The position numbers and the translations under genes were made by a program. A model generated the notes under the pieces. It was given only the letters and a program-made list of their open reading frames with translations, was not told the DNA's origin and did no database searches. Positions 1 to 12,920 of a DNA stretch of 64,000 nucleotides are shown in pieces. This DNA is from Chimonanthus salicifolius. Its lineage: Eukaryota; Streptophyta; Magnoliopsida; Laurales; Calycanthaceae. Every line of letters starts with the position of its first letter. Position 1 is the first letter of the stretch. The stretch covers positions 47,726,631 to 47,790,630 of the forward strand of contig CM023539.1 in NCBI GenBank assembly GCA_013350335.1, given 5' to 3'.

Positions 1-173
1 CTTATATTTTAATGGGTAGTGCTGTAGAAGGAGACAGCTGAGTCTGGGATAGACTCCGGCAAATTGAACTTGGATAAAAAACTTGACCTGATCAATGGCC
101 AAGTTGTGAAATTTTGGCATATGCTAAGAACTCATTAATTTTCCTGGTAGCTAACAAGTACTGATATTTGCAG

Positions 174-1683
174 GTAATTAAGGGGTGGGATTTGGGTATT
201 CTAGGTGGTGACGGAGTTCCTCCAATGCTTGCTGGTATGCAAACACAATGAGGTCCCTATTTTATCATTTCATAAATGAAGCATTTAAAGAGTTGGTTGC
301 TCAATATTTTTAGGTGGCAAACGTACATTGAAGATTCCGCCACAGCTAGGATATGGTACGAGAGGAGCAGGGTGCAAAGGAGGTAAAGTTTTTCTCCTGT
401 TAATCCTTTAAGGAACTTCTTTACTTTTTTCCCCAAAGTTGCTTCTTGTTGGTCAAAGGAATTCCTTAATGCAATAAAGATGAATGAATGGTTTATGATG
501 GTGATGATGCTATAAAATGGATATAAAAATATAAAATTGCTTTGGAGTCCAAGAGACATGTATATGCTCAACATATTTTGCTGGACATTCGTACCTGTAC
601 TGAGTACAATGATAATTATACAGTGCTTCGTGAAATATGCTTTAACTAATCATGTTGTTGTAAGTTTGTTATATTTTAACTAATTGGTTTATTTACTTTT
701 GTTACAAGAAATATACAAAAGAAGGGATAGAAAAAGATCTAGCCGTGGAAAAAATTATGAAAAATATGTGACATTTTGTGTAGTTGAAAGAATTTTTTAT
801 GTGACAGAACTTTGTGAAAAAATTAAATGGGTAAAATGTTCCTAGTAAAAATCATAAGACTAATTTATCATTTGTTTTGAATGGGACACTCAGATGGCCA
901 TATCCATATCTGTTTCTTAAACCTTGGAAGAAGAGAGGATTGTATTCATGATTCTTACCTGTTTTTATAGCAAATCTGTATTAGTGCATCATAGTTTGTA
1001 GCTATTGAATATGAACAAAAGTCAACTAGTTGAAGTTCATGGAAAATTTGAACTAATGCATTGGCTTATGGCACATTTGCCTGCTGAGCAGTGGCAAAAA
1101 TGAATGTCTTGCTTTGGTTGTGAAAAATTTGATGTGTAGTGGCGTCATTTGTTGTAAAACAATACGGGGATATGTGAATAGGCAATTATCTGTTGAAAAT
1201 AATTTGAAAATGCATATTTCTTGCAAGAAAGGATGGTATCTGATTGTTGCAGTGCAGATTTTGTCATGTCCGAACTTCATGTTACACATCTCTGGTGATT
1301 TTATGAATTATGATGTAAGAATATGCCTGAGATACTGCACTATGGTTTCCCAGTTTTCAGAAATTAGCGATGACTGGCAGATTTCTTTCAATTTTCTTCT
1401 ATGATTGGCAGGCTTCTTTCTTCTGTCTTTTTGCAATGCCATGGGCTCACCATATTTATGGTTCTGATTGTCATAATCTGTGTTAATGAGTCAGCAAAGT
1501 ACCATCCTAATAATGTATGTCTTTACATATGTTCACATCGAACTGCTTCTAATGTCTGGATGAGTGAAGTGTTGAAACTTAGTTTTCTCGGTACTCAAGG
1601 CTGCACTATGTGGTGTAGGTTCCTGTATCATTCCTCCAGATTCAGTTCTTCTGTTTGATGTGGAGTTCATAGGCAAGGCATGA
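174..1683 (+). CDS. FKBP13: FKBP13-type peptidyl-prolyl cis-trans isomerase, chloroplast lumen (3' part, partial)
   Basis: Three exons join in frame: 174-234, 314-382 and 1619-1683 (TGA stop). All junctions are GT-AG. Together they give the last 64 residues of an FK506-binding-type prolyl isomerase. Visible family features are VIKGWDLGILGGDG, the GGKRTLKIPP strand, the LGYGTRGAG loop and a C-terminus ending LLFDVEFIGKA. The CKGGSC segment carries the Cys pair that, in plant FKBP13, forms a lumenal redox-regulated disulfide. It separates this protein from cytosolic FKBP12, which has no such pair. The second CDS intron (383-1618) is 1.2 kb. Upstream exons for the transit peptide and first half of the domain lie left of the window; positions 1-173 look like intron. 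In Arabidopsis the protein acts in the thylakoid lumen and binds the Rieske protein; the same role here is inferred. Another plastid FKBP (FKBP16 group) is the alternative, but the C-terminus fits FKBP13 best. Confidence 0.9.
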
Positions 1684-1978
1684 GAAATGACAAGAGTTAC
1701 GTTCAGCACCCTGGCATGTCTGTAGTTGGAGTAGGGGAAAAGGTACAACTCAGCATGTGTTTGCTCATGAATTGTGTACTATTTTCTCAGGTATTGAATT
1801 TAAGAACTAAACTGGGAAATTTATGATTTTTTTTCATTTTTGAGTTTTGTATTCACAATATTCTAAAAAATGCAAAGACTTTGTCTTCGATTCCTCTTCA
1901 AAACTAATTTCAGGAAGGAATATAAATGTGTCTGAGCCATTGATTCCTCAAATACAGTCCATGAACCATATTTTTCTG

Positions 1979-2016
1979 CACACACACACACACACATACA
2001 CACACACACACATACA
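1979..2016. repeat. (CA)n microsatellite, interrupted
   Basis: A run of CA dinucleotides is interrupted twice by TA. It is simple sequence in non-coding DNA downstream of FKBP13. Confidence 0.9.
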
Positions 2017-3080
2017 TCCCTTCAAATTCCCCTGCAAGGATGAGTAAGCTCAGTTTGTTCCCAAAGTTATAGGCAAAGCATACATATAATCTGTTTGTTG
2101 GGATCCAAGCCTGTTCCTGTAGAAACAAATGAAATAGGCTTATTTTGTCCAGAGCTAATTTGCTTTGCAGGAACAAATGTCTTTACATTAAAACCAAACC
2201 TGGAAAATAGGTAAGTGAAAAGGCCTTTTACTTCCCCCCATCCCCAACACTTAAATAAAATCAAACATGGAAAATGTGTTAGTGAAAACTGAAAAGACCT
2301 TCTAACGTCCCTCCTGAATCAATTGCATGCGAAGCTTTGAAAGGTTTAGAGTTCAGGAAACACAAACATTAGAACCAGAAGCCTTTAAATGAGACTGGTT
2401 TAGGTCAGCTTGACGAATCAGGACAAATTTTGTCTGTTTTATTCTCTGCTCCCTTCTGGTTTGAATGAATGAGTTTGAAGTTCAAACTTTAATCCTGTTT
2501 CGAAGCATTTAGTATCAGTGGCAACTTACAACTTCCAAAGGGCTAAAATGGACTACTTCTTTTGAATCCTTTGTGCATTAAGACAATTACAAAATGTAAG
2601 TTCTTTATCCCACTGCAATTACAAAATTACTTTTAATTGTAATTATTTTATGTTTTAGATGTTCGGATTGACACAAATGAAATTCAGGGCATTCACATTC
2701 TACTATGCATTTCTATTTAAAAATTTTCATTTTCAAAACAAACACCATATTGAAGGAACGGGTGGCAATTCCACTGCATTTGGTAAGAAGAGGCAGAAAA
2801 AGGGTGAAATTTACAACTATGATTTGGATGAATGCCGCCAAGTGGATTGTTTGGAAGGGCTGGTGTTATTGTCTATTGCCCATCAATGTCATTTTCTTGT
2901 TCTGGAGACAATAAAAAGTAAAATTTAAAATGAGAAATAAAATAAAATCAATCCAAAATCACAAAATACATATCTGCAGTTTCGAGGTTAGCTGGTTTCC
3001 CCATTGTCAAAGAAAGAAGAGAGGAGAGAGAGAATTACAATGCACAAAATACCCAAAGCGGCAAACCTACTCTCGGAAAC

Positions 3081-3152
3081 CTTACAAAGAGTGCTCTCTC
3101 CAAAAGCCCAATGCTTCTTACAAAGAGTGCTCTCTCCAAAAGCCCAATGCTT
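3081..3152. repeat. 36-bp perfect tandem duplication
   Basis: The 36-bp unit that starts CTTACAAAGAGTGC occupies 3081-3116 and is repeated exactly at 3117-3152. With no mismatch between units, this is a recent local duplication. No gene is involved. Confidence 0.95.
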
Positions 3153-5901
3153 CTCTTGCCATACATTGATATGTACACCTCTCTGAAAAAAACACCACAG
3201 TTCCAAAAGAAGCTAATAAAGGGTTAGCACTTCTAGGTGATCAAATATTTTTTCCCATTTTATCCATGTCAACAATTAGTAGGAGAATGGGACTACTTAG
3301 TAGGGGGATCTGTTCTCCAATTTTTCAAATTCATTTATTTCCATTTTAGTTGTACTCAAAACCATATATATGGACTAAATTGAGTAATGAATGTCATGAG
3401 GGAATTTCTGAATATCAGTTTCAACTGGGTGTCGTTTTCTTTCCATGTCTTTTTTTTTTCTTCTTTTGTATGTTGTTTTGCACCTCTGATGCGTATATAT
3501 ATATGAACCATTTCAAAAAAAAAAAAAAAACCAATTTTTTTGCTCAGTGGTACAGTTAACTCCTCAAATTGAAACCAACTCTCTCGTTTTTCTTATTTAG
3601 ATATGTATCATTAACCAACACCTCACCCAATCCCTATATAGGGTCTCAAGTACACTCATGTAGTCATTTTCCATCATAATACATCCTATACTTTGTGTTT
3701 TACGAATTACATGATACTGGATAACCTTGATCTGGAAATAGACCATGTCGTACAGTGTAAGCCCAGCCTCATACTGGAGAGTTCCCAATAATTTCCATGG
3801 CTAGAGTTCATTAGGCCTAAGTGACAATGCTTGTTGACTACCATATACATCCGTTTGGTGTGTTGCTCTTTCACTGAATATTGACCAAGTTCTTGAAGCA
3901 AGTGGCTCATATTGACCAACCTGCACTTCCATAGCAAGAAATGGTGGGGGGATATGAGTTGCAACTAAAGAGAAACTGACTCATGAGCTGATTCTCTCTC
4001 AGGGGAGTTCAGTGAAATCATCTGTACTGAATCTCACATACAAATACCCAGCACTGCATGGAAGCAGGAACACACAATGGTCCATATGGTTGGTCAACAG
4101 TTGGAAACTATACCAAAACTATAGTGTTCAATCAATCTGGTGGTGGCTTCCATTTGGGTAGTTTCTATGGTGGTGTGATTGCTGTGGCGTCCATGCTCAC
4201 CAAGTCATTTATCATAAGAACACATTTTTTCAGAGAGGACAAAGGATTTTATTATAGAGAAAAGGAGGAGTGTACAAACTGTGGATCTGCCCGAAGAGGA
4301 TTTGGGATAGAAACAGAGAACAGTACACAAGTTGAATGTTCTGATCCATTGCGTCTTCCATGGGTTCAGTTTAGTTGGGTGGAATCACTCAACTCCTGTT
4401 TTGCGTCATCACTTGTTTTAGAAATTTATTTTCCAACTTAAACCCAATTAATGAATCATAATCTTCCTTGTATGGAGATCTTGAGCATACACGTATTTGT
4501 GTACTGAACTGTAAATGAATTTTATTATGAAAAATTCTGGATTATATTTGACACATTGTTCAGTCCAGAATCAATGGCTTTAACACTATTGTTTACCCTT
4601 TTTCATCCTGTGTTCGGACTGCAGAGGACTATTTTGTATTTCCAAAATCACCTCAGAGAGAGAGGGAGAGAAGAGAGAGATTAAATTAGGAATATTTGTT
4701 TTTTACTTGCTCTAAGAGAAGATTAAAAGAGAGCGATTACGTTCTTAAAGCAAAGAGTCATAGACTCAGCTATAGAGAGCTGCTATTGCCTAAGTTATTT
4801 ATTTTTCTCTCTTTAATTCATCTTCATTTTCTTTCTTCTACGTTTTTGGTTCCTTCTTCATTTCATCTTCATTTTCTTTTTCTTCTTCAATTCTTTACTA
4901 ATTTATTTTTAATTTTTAATTTAATTTTAAACTTTTCGTTGTTTGCAATAATGCAAATATTTTGTCATTTTGGGAGTAGGCTATAATTATAGGATCGAAT
5001 GATCGATATTGGTACAATGTTATTTTCCTTAAGATTAATATCAAAAGGTGAATCTGTAAAACACAGGCATTTATCACGTCCCGGCACAAGGGCCTTTTAG
5101 TTTTATGTTAAATCCGATTCACTAAAATTATCTCTCTTTTTAAAATTTAGATTCAACTTTTTATAATTTTCATTTAAGGTATACTAATCATTGGATTAAT
5201 TATGATAGGCTTAAAATATTTATCGTGTGGCTCATTTTTAATCTTAAAAGATCAATGATTAACATCATTCGATGGATCGTATTTTTGACAGTATGATAGT
5301 CATCATGATAATCTATTCATCTAAATGATTTTTGTGATCATCAGGTGAGATCTACCATCTGACACAACTGTGAGACCACTTTATCATATCTGACTGGATT
5401 TGATCCATATTCAATCTGACCTGATCCAACATGCCGCAATTCGAATCCAATCTTGTAATCCAACAAGACACAAATTTGATTCATATCCAACCGAACCCAA
5501 ACACAATTTGTATCATGAATCGAAAATTTATTTTAGTAGTGATTTCTTATCAAACGTAAAAAAATAATATTTCATAGAAAAAGAATTCTCACCATCATTT
5601 TCAAGGAAAAGATCCCACCTTGGTGTTATTATTATCCCTGGGTTTTTTTTTTTTTTAATAATTTAACTTATATACTTGAAAGCCCATCAATGATATCAAC
5701 TAAAGTTTATTTTAGAAATTTATTCAGACATAGACAAAATCACTAACTTTCTGGAAAAAAACAAAGCATTATCATGCTTATTATTCATTACAATGTCTGT
5801 TTTATTATTCATGAAAATTAACCTTCAGCTTTCCTGCCATGAATGAGTAGATGCTCTTTTGCTACAATAGTAACAGGTGAAATACGTTGGTAGCCCCACT
5901 T

Positions 5902-7903
5902 CTAAGCTTTCTCCCACACAGCATAGTCTTGCCCAGAGAGCACAGCTTGGGTTTTGAAACCGGCAAGCAAGTTACCCAGATCACCCTTGGAACCTATCTT
6001 CATCATTATCTTCTCATTGATGACGGCCATGTACAAGTCATTCTCAGCGGCCACCACACGGCAGCTGCTCGTCGGAGTGATACCGTTCCTCTCCCTTATA
6101 TCAGTTAAAGCCTTTATATTCTCCATGATTCCCCAATCAAACAAGTGGTCGTAGAACTGTGCAGCAGAAAGAAAATGAATTCCCGCGTCAAGATAACACT
6201 AAGCTACACAGTAAAGACTTGGTAAATCAAAAAAATTGAGAAGTTTCTGCCCAGAGAAGAAAGCTCAATGGACTCATTTTCAAATCCTTAAAAATCCCAA
6301 GCCCAGAGAACTTGCTCCCATTGAGGATGAATTTAAATGATCATTCTGGTTTAACCATCTTCTAGATTCCATTTTTGGGCCCAGAAATTTGAATGATTGG
6401 ACAAAAATGAGCAATTATTTGAAAAGTTGGTGCCAACCAATCAGATTTCCAGAAGAAAAAACAGAGTCTGTGTCAGTACCATGTTAGAGTAGAAGTAATA
6501 TTCAGTTCATGTTCTTACTATAGATGGGATTCCAGGGTGAGTGAGAATGTAGACATAACCAAGCATGACTTTGTCTGATGGAAAGGGCCATGTCTTCTGT
6601 GACCAGGTGTCATGATTATCAATACATGTCACGGCCTTTTCCGGCTTGTATCCAATCAAGCCCGGTGGTTTTCCATTGGTGTCATTCAACCGCCACAATT
6701 GCCCATTCACTGCTACATTCAGCACGCCCTTTGTCGTGAAATCGAACGTTGTCGAGAGGTCTCCAACTGACTGCAGCCAATCCAACAGCTCCTTCCGGTT
6801 TATCTCCGGGCTACTTCCTGGTTTCCCATCAGATGGATCGAAAAAGGTGTAGACTTCGCCGACAACAAACTCTGGTTTCACCCGGTTGATGTAAAGCTTG
6901 ATGTAATCACTTCCATAGCCCTTGGCAAAGTCCAACCGCCACCCATCAAAGCCGATGGCAGTCTTGAGCCAGTTGAGCCACTCGATGAGCTCATTTTGGA
7001 CGGTGGGGTTGGTGTGGTCGATATCAGTGGTCTTGAAGAAGTCACCTCCAGTGTCATGTTGGCCAGTGCCGCAGTGAAAATTAGGATCATTGTCACATAC
7101 AGCCCCAGGACCCCAGTCGAGGCGCCCGTCTGCGGTGCCTCCCTCGAAGGTGCACGCTCCAACAGTGGTTCCTGTTCGGTGATTGATGACAATGTCCGCA
7201 ATGGCCTTGATCCCGCTGCTGTGAAGTGCCTGAATGAGCTCCTTGAGATCAGCCTCGCTGCCATACTTGGAAGCATTCAGGTCATATAGCCTGCCTGGCA
7301 TGTAACCTGCAACAAAAGGAAGGGGAAGAAAGGTTGGATCAATACATAATCATCCATATCCACATTTGCATATGGATTTGAATCCAAAATGACATTAATT
7401 ACCTTCAGGGTCAGTAGTATGTGAGGGAGGAGGCAACCAGACATGAGTAACCTTAGCACTAGCCAACTGCGGAATTTCATTCTTTAATGCTTTATACCAA
7501 CCTCCGGTGTGCATCCATGATGTCCAGTTAAAACCCTTTACCATAAACTTGGTTAGAACTGTATTATCCCAATATTATCATAATATACAACTTCTCAACA
7601 ACAACTACAATCCATTTAACCTTTAAAATTTTAAAGAGTGAAATGGGTTGGGCAAAATAGTGAAAAATCTGCTCATTCTAGCTAAAATTGAGTTGAGACA
7701 TAGTAGAATAGGGTAGAATGGAGAGCGGGTCGGGTTGGAATATACATGGGATCCATTCTTGTTTATTCGTTAAAACGAAAGTTTCAAACAAAAGCTACTC
7801 TAATTAAAAAAAAGGTTACCTGAAAGAGAATTTGGGCTGAGCCAAGGTGCACCATATAGGCCAAGAATATGAGTTTGGTCATCCATTGCAAGTGCAACTC
7901 CAT
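5902..7903 (-). CDS. AMY: Alpha-amylase, secreted GH13 family (complete, 4 exons)
   Basis: Exons on the minus strand are 7903-7820, 7535-7403, 7306-6519 and 6156-5902. All are GT-AG and sum to 419 codons plus TAG, close to the roughly 420-430 residues of secreted plant alpha-amylases. The ATG at 7903 is chosen because it opens a signal-peptide-like N-terminus (hydrophobic [14 protein letters not shown]) leading into QILFQGFNW, the usual start of the mature enzyme. GH13 landmarks are present: DIVINH near residues 110-115; GWRLDFAKG with the nucleophile Asp near 198; VVGEVY with the acid/base Glu near 223; and IDNHD with the third Asp near 305. The C-terminal exon encodes FYDHLFDWG and ends YAVWEKA, as in cereal AMY1 and Arabidopsis AMY1. 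The enzyme cleaves internal alpha-1,4 bonds of starch, presumably in secreted or apoplastic compartments. No frameshift or missing catalytic residue is seen. Confidence 0.95.
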
Positions 7904-7950
7904 CTTTCTCCCTCTGTAAACTATTGTGAATTGTGCCTCCCCCCATATCC

Positions 7951-7960
7951 CTATTTATAT
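7951..7960 (-). promoter_or_regulatory. Probable TATA box of the alpha-amylase gene
   Basis: On the minus strand the motif ATATAAATAG lies about 48 bp upstream of the amylase ATG at 7903. The spacing allows a short leader starting about 30 bp downstream of the TATA box. I did not find a convincing gibberellin-response core (TAACAAA) next to it. Confidence 0.55.
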
Positions 7961-8128
7961 TAGAGCTACAGTGCACTAAAAAGATGGGCTGGGCCACCAC
8001 AACCCATGATGTGAGATTGTGAGCCACCAATCGAGGGGTCAGTCAACACCACTTAGTCAAGCAGAAAAATGAATCGTACAAGTAATGGCAAATGCGAGTT
8101 GTTCTTTCATGTTAAGTGCAAAGACACT

Positions 8129-8182
8129 AGAAGTCAGGGAAGACTTTAGAAGTCTAGAAGTCAGGGAAGACTTCAGAAGTCT
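8129..8182. repeat. 27-bp tandem duplication
   Basis: The unit AGAAGTCAGGGAAGACTT plus nine bases occurs at 8129-8155 and again at 8156-8182 with one mismatch. It lies upstream of the amylase gene. Confidence 0.85.
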
Positions 8183-8289
8183 GTATAAGATTTTAAGCCG
8201 TGAAACTAGGGAAGATAATGGGTTGTAGAAATGTAGATTGTTTTTTATTTAATGATCAAAGAAATTCAAGACCTTTTATATCTTTTTTA

Positions 8290-8425
8290 TTACAAGGGTA
8301 TTGGTTAAAACTCATGGATGCATACACTTTCGCAAACTACAGGCATCGGGTAACTATGTGACTCAAACCTGAGACCTCTGATTTCTGAGTCAAAATAACT
8401 GTCAATTGAACTAGGTTGTGCAAGA
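8290..8425 (-). repeat. Decayed tRNA-derived SINE-like fragment (family 2)
   Basis: Read on the minus strand, this has a degenerate A box (TAGTTCAATTGAC) followed by AGAGGTCTCAGGTTTGAGTC, a B-box-like pattern. The same order occurs at 30145-30262 and at 43761-43924, where it is best preserved. The copy is diverged and its ends are not defined. Confidence 0.4.
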
Positions 8426-8429
8426 TAGA

Positions 8430-9258
8430 ATCATAGATTGTTTGAAGTTGAGTTTAAATTTAAATTTGAATAATTAATTTGTTCGGCTTGATTTCTTTGT
8501 TGGATCAACTCGTTTATTAATAGGTTGTGATATTCAACTCAAAAATTTATTTTACAGGTTAGACGTAAGTTTAGTTCTTAAAATAATTAAGCTTAGGCTT
8601 TAATGATTTTCTAATTTATTTTGAGCATTCCACCAAAACTTACAAATCTACCCACCTCAATTCGTTATTGTGACATTGCTCATGGGCAATAAAGCTTTTT
8701 TACCTTCATGTAAGGTCCACTTGGGCTCCATTTGAACCCCTCACCTCCTTAAACTCTGCACTTTGCTTTGAATATGTACTCAATTTGAACTCATTTCATT
8801 TAAATTCTATACAAAATTAGTCATATTTTTGTTGTTGATTTTGAAGCCTGTAAAATCATGACTTTTAAAATCCTATAAACCTAAAACATCATCATGAAAA
8901 TGCCTTTTGAATGGACCCAACTTCACCTGTTGAACCCCTTAGGTGGACCCCATAAGAGCAATCTTTTTATAACCAGGTTTAAAATATTTTTTTGGACGTA
9001 GGACGTAAGTTAGGTAAAAATTGCCACCTATTGGAAACCAAGATAATCACAATATTCTTATACTGATCATTATCATTACTGATATTTATTAAATTGTTTG
9101 GACTTTTTTTAAAATTCTAATTTTTCAGTTATGCTTGTTATTAATCATATTCTTAATCATATTATGTCTTTTATCACTTCAATCTACATTTTATTAGCTT
9201 CTCTCTTTCCTCAGTATCTCTCACTCATAATCATTTCATCTTTTTACTAAAGCTTGTT
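8430..9258. other. AT-rich intergenic sequence
   Basis: No open frame, RNA gene or recognisable repeat boundary is seen in this stretch between the amylase upstream region and the large LTR candidate. Confidence 0.5.
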
Positions 9259-12200
9259 TGTCACTCCTCGAATCTGGATATAGGTCCGGAACGCGACTTA
9301 ATTTTTTTTTATTAAACAATCATCATTATCCATTAACCCTCAAAACACGTGAGAAACCTTATATTAAGTATACCAGCACACAAATGTAATGTATACAATA
9401 TTAAAACTTACATACCTAAGTTTCCTATGCCACATGAGGCATATTTGTAATAAAAACGCACAAAATAGTCAAAAGTACACCTAATTTCCACGTGCGGGAA
9501 ATTACAGACAATTTCCAAGCTCTGACACCTAAAGAGGCAACTTTGGTTCCTTCACTCCATCTTCTGGCTCATACCCTGCATTATAAGGGACATGAGCTAC
9601 TATCCCAGTGGAGAGAACTCAAATAAATCAGAAACCATGGCATGTATGTATCAATGCAAATGAACATCTAATTTACCAGCCTATGATCTATTTTTACCTT
9701 AGGGTCATTCTTATAGGACACTGTTTACTTTTATGGTCATATATTAATATTTATTACTAAGTCTTATCTCATTATGCCATACAAGCATTAACCATTAGGT
9801 TATAAACAATTTGAGGAATCATTTACCAAGTTATACATTGCTAATCAACTGGGGATAATCATTCACCAAGTCAAATCCCATTTTTCCACTGAGGTAATCA
9901 TTCACCTAGTCATATCCCATTTGTCTGGGATAATAATTCATCTAGTCATATCTCAGTAACTCACTAAGATACATCTTATTGTTTATACGGGGATCTCCCA
10001 CCAAGCTATATCCTACATATTGAGGTTCTAAGCTGAACCTCACCGAAGATCGCCATTAAGCTTCGGTAGCATTAAATCCATCCATTGGAAATAATACAAC
10101 AACTTGCAAGTGCATAAGGTCTCTACGACGCGGCTTAATAGCACGTCCAATCTAATAATTCGCAAACGGCATTCGACCTAATATCACAAGGTCTCCACGA
10201 CCCGATCTACTAGCACATCCAACTCAACGGTTCAAGATGGTGGTCGAGTACAACCTACTAACACGTCAAACCCAAAGGTCCGCAAATGGTGTTCGGCTAA
10301 TCTCAGCAATTATAGCCCAATGACCAATATCAGATTTTTCAAAGTTATTATTTTTACAGATTTAACTTATAATCATAATTCTCACATGCAGATGTCAAAT
10401 GGATGATTTCCAGTGCCCTCCTTACACAATGACTTATTCAGAGAAAACCACCATATTACAGGCCTACCATTTGGTGCATCCAACACTAATAAACAATGAT
10501 CAATAAAGAATCAATATTCACACAAACATATAAAACTGGATTTAATAACACAAATGACTTCACCCAGTTTTTACTTGACAATTCCCAGACACTCCATGGG
10601 TCCATACTGCGTTAGAGGTTATAAGTCCTCGACTCTCCGACACCATTTTTAACGCTTACGTTCTAAACAGTTAGAACATTTACATCCCTTACATATAGGC
10701 AGTGTCAGGTCTCGTATTCTAAACCTATATAGCCTTTTCTATCTTTAAAATAACCATGGGTCTCATTTCAGTCTTGTGTTAGTGGACTTAACAAATAACA
10801 CAGTACAAGTGTTGGTTCGAGTCTCCTCACCTTTACCCGCAGTGATTATCATAAAAATCTGTAAGAATAAAATAATAATAATATAAATTTTAAAACATTC
10901 ATGGATTATCTATCCAATCCCATTCATTTTCTAACAAAAACGTGATAAGTGTAATGTGTCACCTAACTCTTAGTTAGGGGTTTAAAATTCGGAACGGCTG
11001 ATATTTTTCTTTCTCCTATTTTTATTTTTTACAAAAATAACTGATATTGGCCAATACGAGTCGTATCGGTTATTATAATACGGATTCAAAACCGTATCAT
11101 ATTGGCCGATACGAATATTTGGACCCCTGCTCTTAGTACTTCTTTAAATTATGTCAGAGAGTTAGCTGTTAGCCATCCAAAACACAACAATAAAATAAAA
11201 ATGTAAAGTATTCAGTACCCCATTTCGTATTTTTTCCAGTTAAGGAGATGTATTGAGACGGTGCTCAGAGGGTACAGAGACAGAAAAGTAAATAAAATAC
11301 TTAGTGCCCAACCCCTTTTACCATCGAGCGACATTTCCACTACGCTACTGATGGGGAATTCCAGTACAAAGGGTATAGTGCGAAAAGTGTAAATAAAGTA
11401 CTCAGTGCCCCATTTCAAGACCATCGGATGACTAAGCGCCTGCTCAGATGGTATCATCGATCGACTAAGCGCCACAACTGATGATCCACTAGGTGACTAA
11501 GCGCTACCTCAAATGGTATGATCGAGGGACTAACGCCACTATAGATGATAGTGTGGTTCAGAGGTTACAGTACTGGAATTTAAACACATAAGGCAGAAAA
11601 GTAAATAAATAATAGTCAGCTGTAGTTAATCTTTTCTCTAATTTTACTTAAGGTTGAAAAACTGAATTTTAAACATAAAATAAAACTAATTTAAATGGTA
11701 TAATTTAAATTTAAGAGGAAGTCTATTTTTTCTTTATTTTGAAAAATCTAATTTTAAAGCTCATAATTATCGCTTTCTACTCCTAACTTATTCTATAAAT
11801 AATAAGAATGAGAAAATGATCGTCTTAAATACCTTATTTGTAAAATTCCACCTAGAATTAGGTCCATTTGGAAACTCGATACTTAAGCATTGAAACCCGA
11901 AGGCTGCGGCTGCTTGCGGACGGAAGAAGAAAAAGAATGGAGAGCGACTGGAGAGAGGAAGACTCTAGGTGTTCGTGTGCGTGTTTTTTTCCTTTCCTCA
12001 TTCTCTCACACCACCGGGCTTTTCAGCCACCCACGTTAACAAACTAGGATTGTAGCTTAGGTTTAGGTTTATCTCATAAGATATTTTATTATTATTTCTT
12101 TTTAATAATACGACTTATGCCTTTTTAATAATACCACTTATGTCTTTTAGTAAATTTAAACATTTTAGGGTCCCACTGACTTAATCTAAATAATCCACCA

Positions 12201-12920
12201 AATAAGATATCAATTAATAAATATAGTATTAAAATTTAGAGAGAAACTGACCGTGAAAACTCAATATTTTAGCTAAAGATCATCGTCTTGTTAAACTTTC
12301 ATAATTTTAAAGAATCTCTTTGAAAAGATCTAACTTTACGGTTAGATAGAGTAAATTTATCGGATAAAAATATTCTAAAGGTCCGAAGTGTTTTGAAATA
12401 AAAAGTCAAATTTCTCACTGTAAAATAAATGTCAAAACTTGATATTTTTGGAAATCTAAAAGTAAAAGAAGGTTTGTTATGATACAGATTGAGTATTGAT
12501 TCTTTCCGTATATTTTTAGAAATTTGTCTCTCTTATAAAATTGGGACTTTGCCACCTAAGAAAATATAAGTAGTAAAAATATGTAGAATTAGATTGAGAT
12601 TGGCATTCCGTTAAGTCTGGAATTTAAAAATAACGCATAATCTATGATTTGAAGTTTTAACTCAGTCAAATGACTGAGTTTTCAAAGCAATCAAATTTTA
12701 AGTCTAAAATAATATTATTATATTCATATATGTCACTTATGCCTTTGAGACTTGATTAAAAGAGTTATCGAACTCGGATCGAATCAAACTCAAATCTGTT
12801 GGACAGCTCATTCCGTAATCTTCACGATTGGAGGAACAAAAAATATAATCAACGACTAAAATTTATTTAATTAATCTTAATTAGTCTAAATTAATCTCTA
12901 ATTTAGACTGGGGTATTACA
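9259..12920 (+). mobile_element. Probable large solo LTR (Ty3/gypsy-like), about 3.66 kb
   Basis: The stretch opens with TGTCACTCCTCGAATC, soon followed by GGTCCGGAACGCGACTTAA, and closes with ACTGGGGTATTACA. Both ends resemble those of long plant gypsy-type LTRs and obey the TG...CA rule. The interior has no gag-pol frame. It contains degenerate minisatellites, at about 9850-9965 (units near 38 bp with TCATTCACC/TAGTCATATCCCA), at 10100-10320 and at 11420-11550 (GACTAAGCGC units). A hAT-like MITE is nested at 10975-11129. The flanking 5-mers (TTGTT and TAATT) do not match, so a clean TSD is lacking. The boundaries are therefore tentative, and a deleted or non-autonomous element is the alternative. 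Confidence 0.45.
10975..11129 (+). mobile_element. hAT-like MITE of the CGGCCGATAT family, copy 1 (155 bp)
   Basis: Terminal motifs are TAGGGGTTTAAA at the left and GGACCCCTG at the right. The interior has GGCTGATAT, GGCCAATACGAG and GGCCGATACGA. An exact 8-bp duplication, CTCTTAGT, flanks it at 10967-10974 and 11130-11137. An 8-bp TSD plus YAGGGG termini is the signature of hAT-superfamily MITEs. It is inserted inside the large LTR candidate. Confidence 0.88.

Larger units (their letters stand above)
1684..5880. other. Intergenic region between FKBP13 and the amylase gene
   Basis: Downstream of the FKBP13 stop is an AT-rich stretch that should include its 3' UTR and, at the right end, the amylase 3' UTR. 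I see a (CA)n microsatellite at 1979-2016, a 36-bp tandem duplication at 3081-3152 and a GA-rich tract at 4654-4680. The open frames here (for example 2659-2928 and 4058-4441) match no family I know and have uneven composition. I do not call them genes. Confidence 0.5.

Noticed and set aside
4058..4441. 127-aa open frame downstream of FKBP13
   Set aside because: No recognisable family or motif and no supporting exon neighbours. Its composition resembles random AT-rich DNA, so it is not called a gene.
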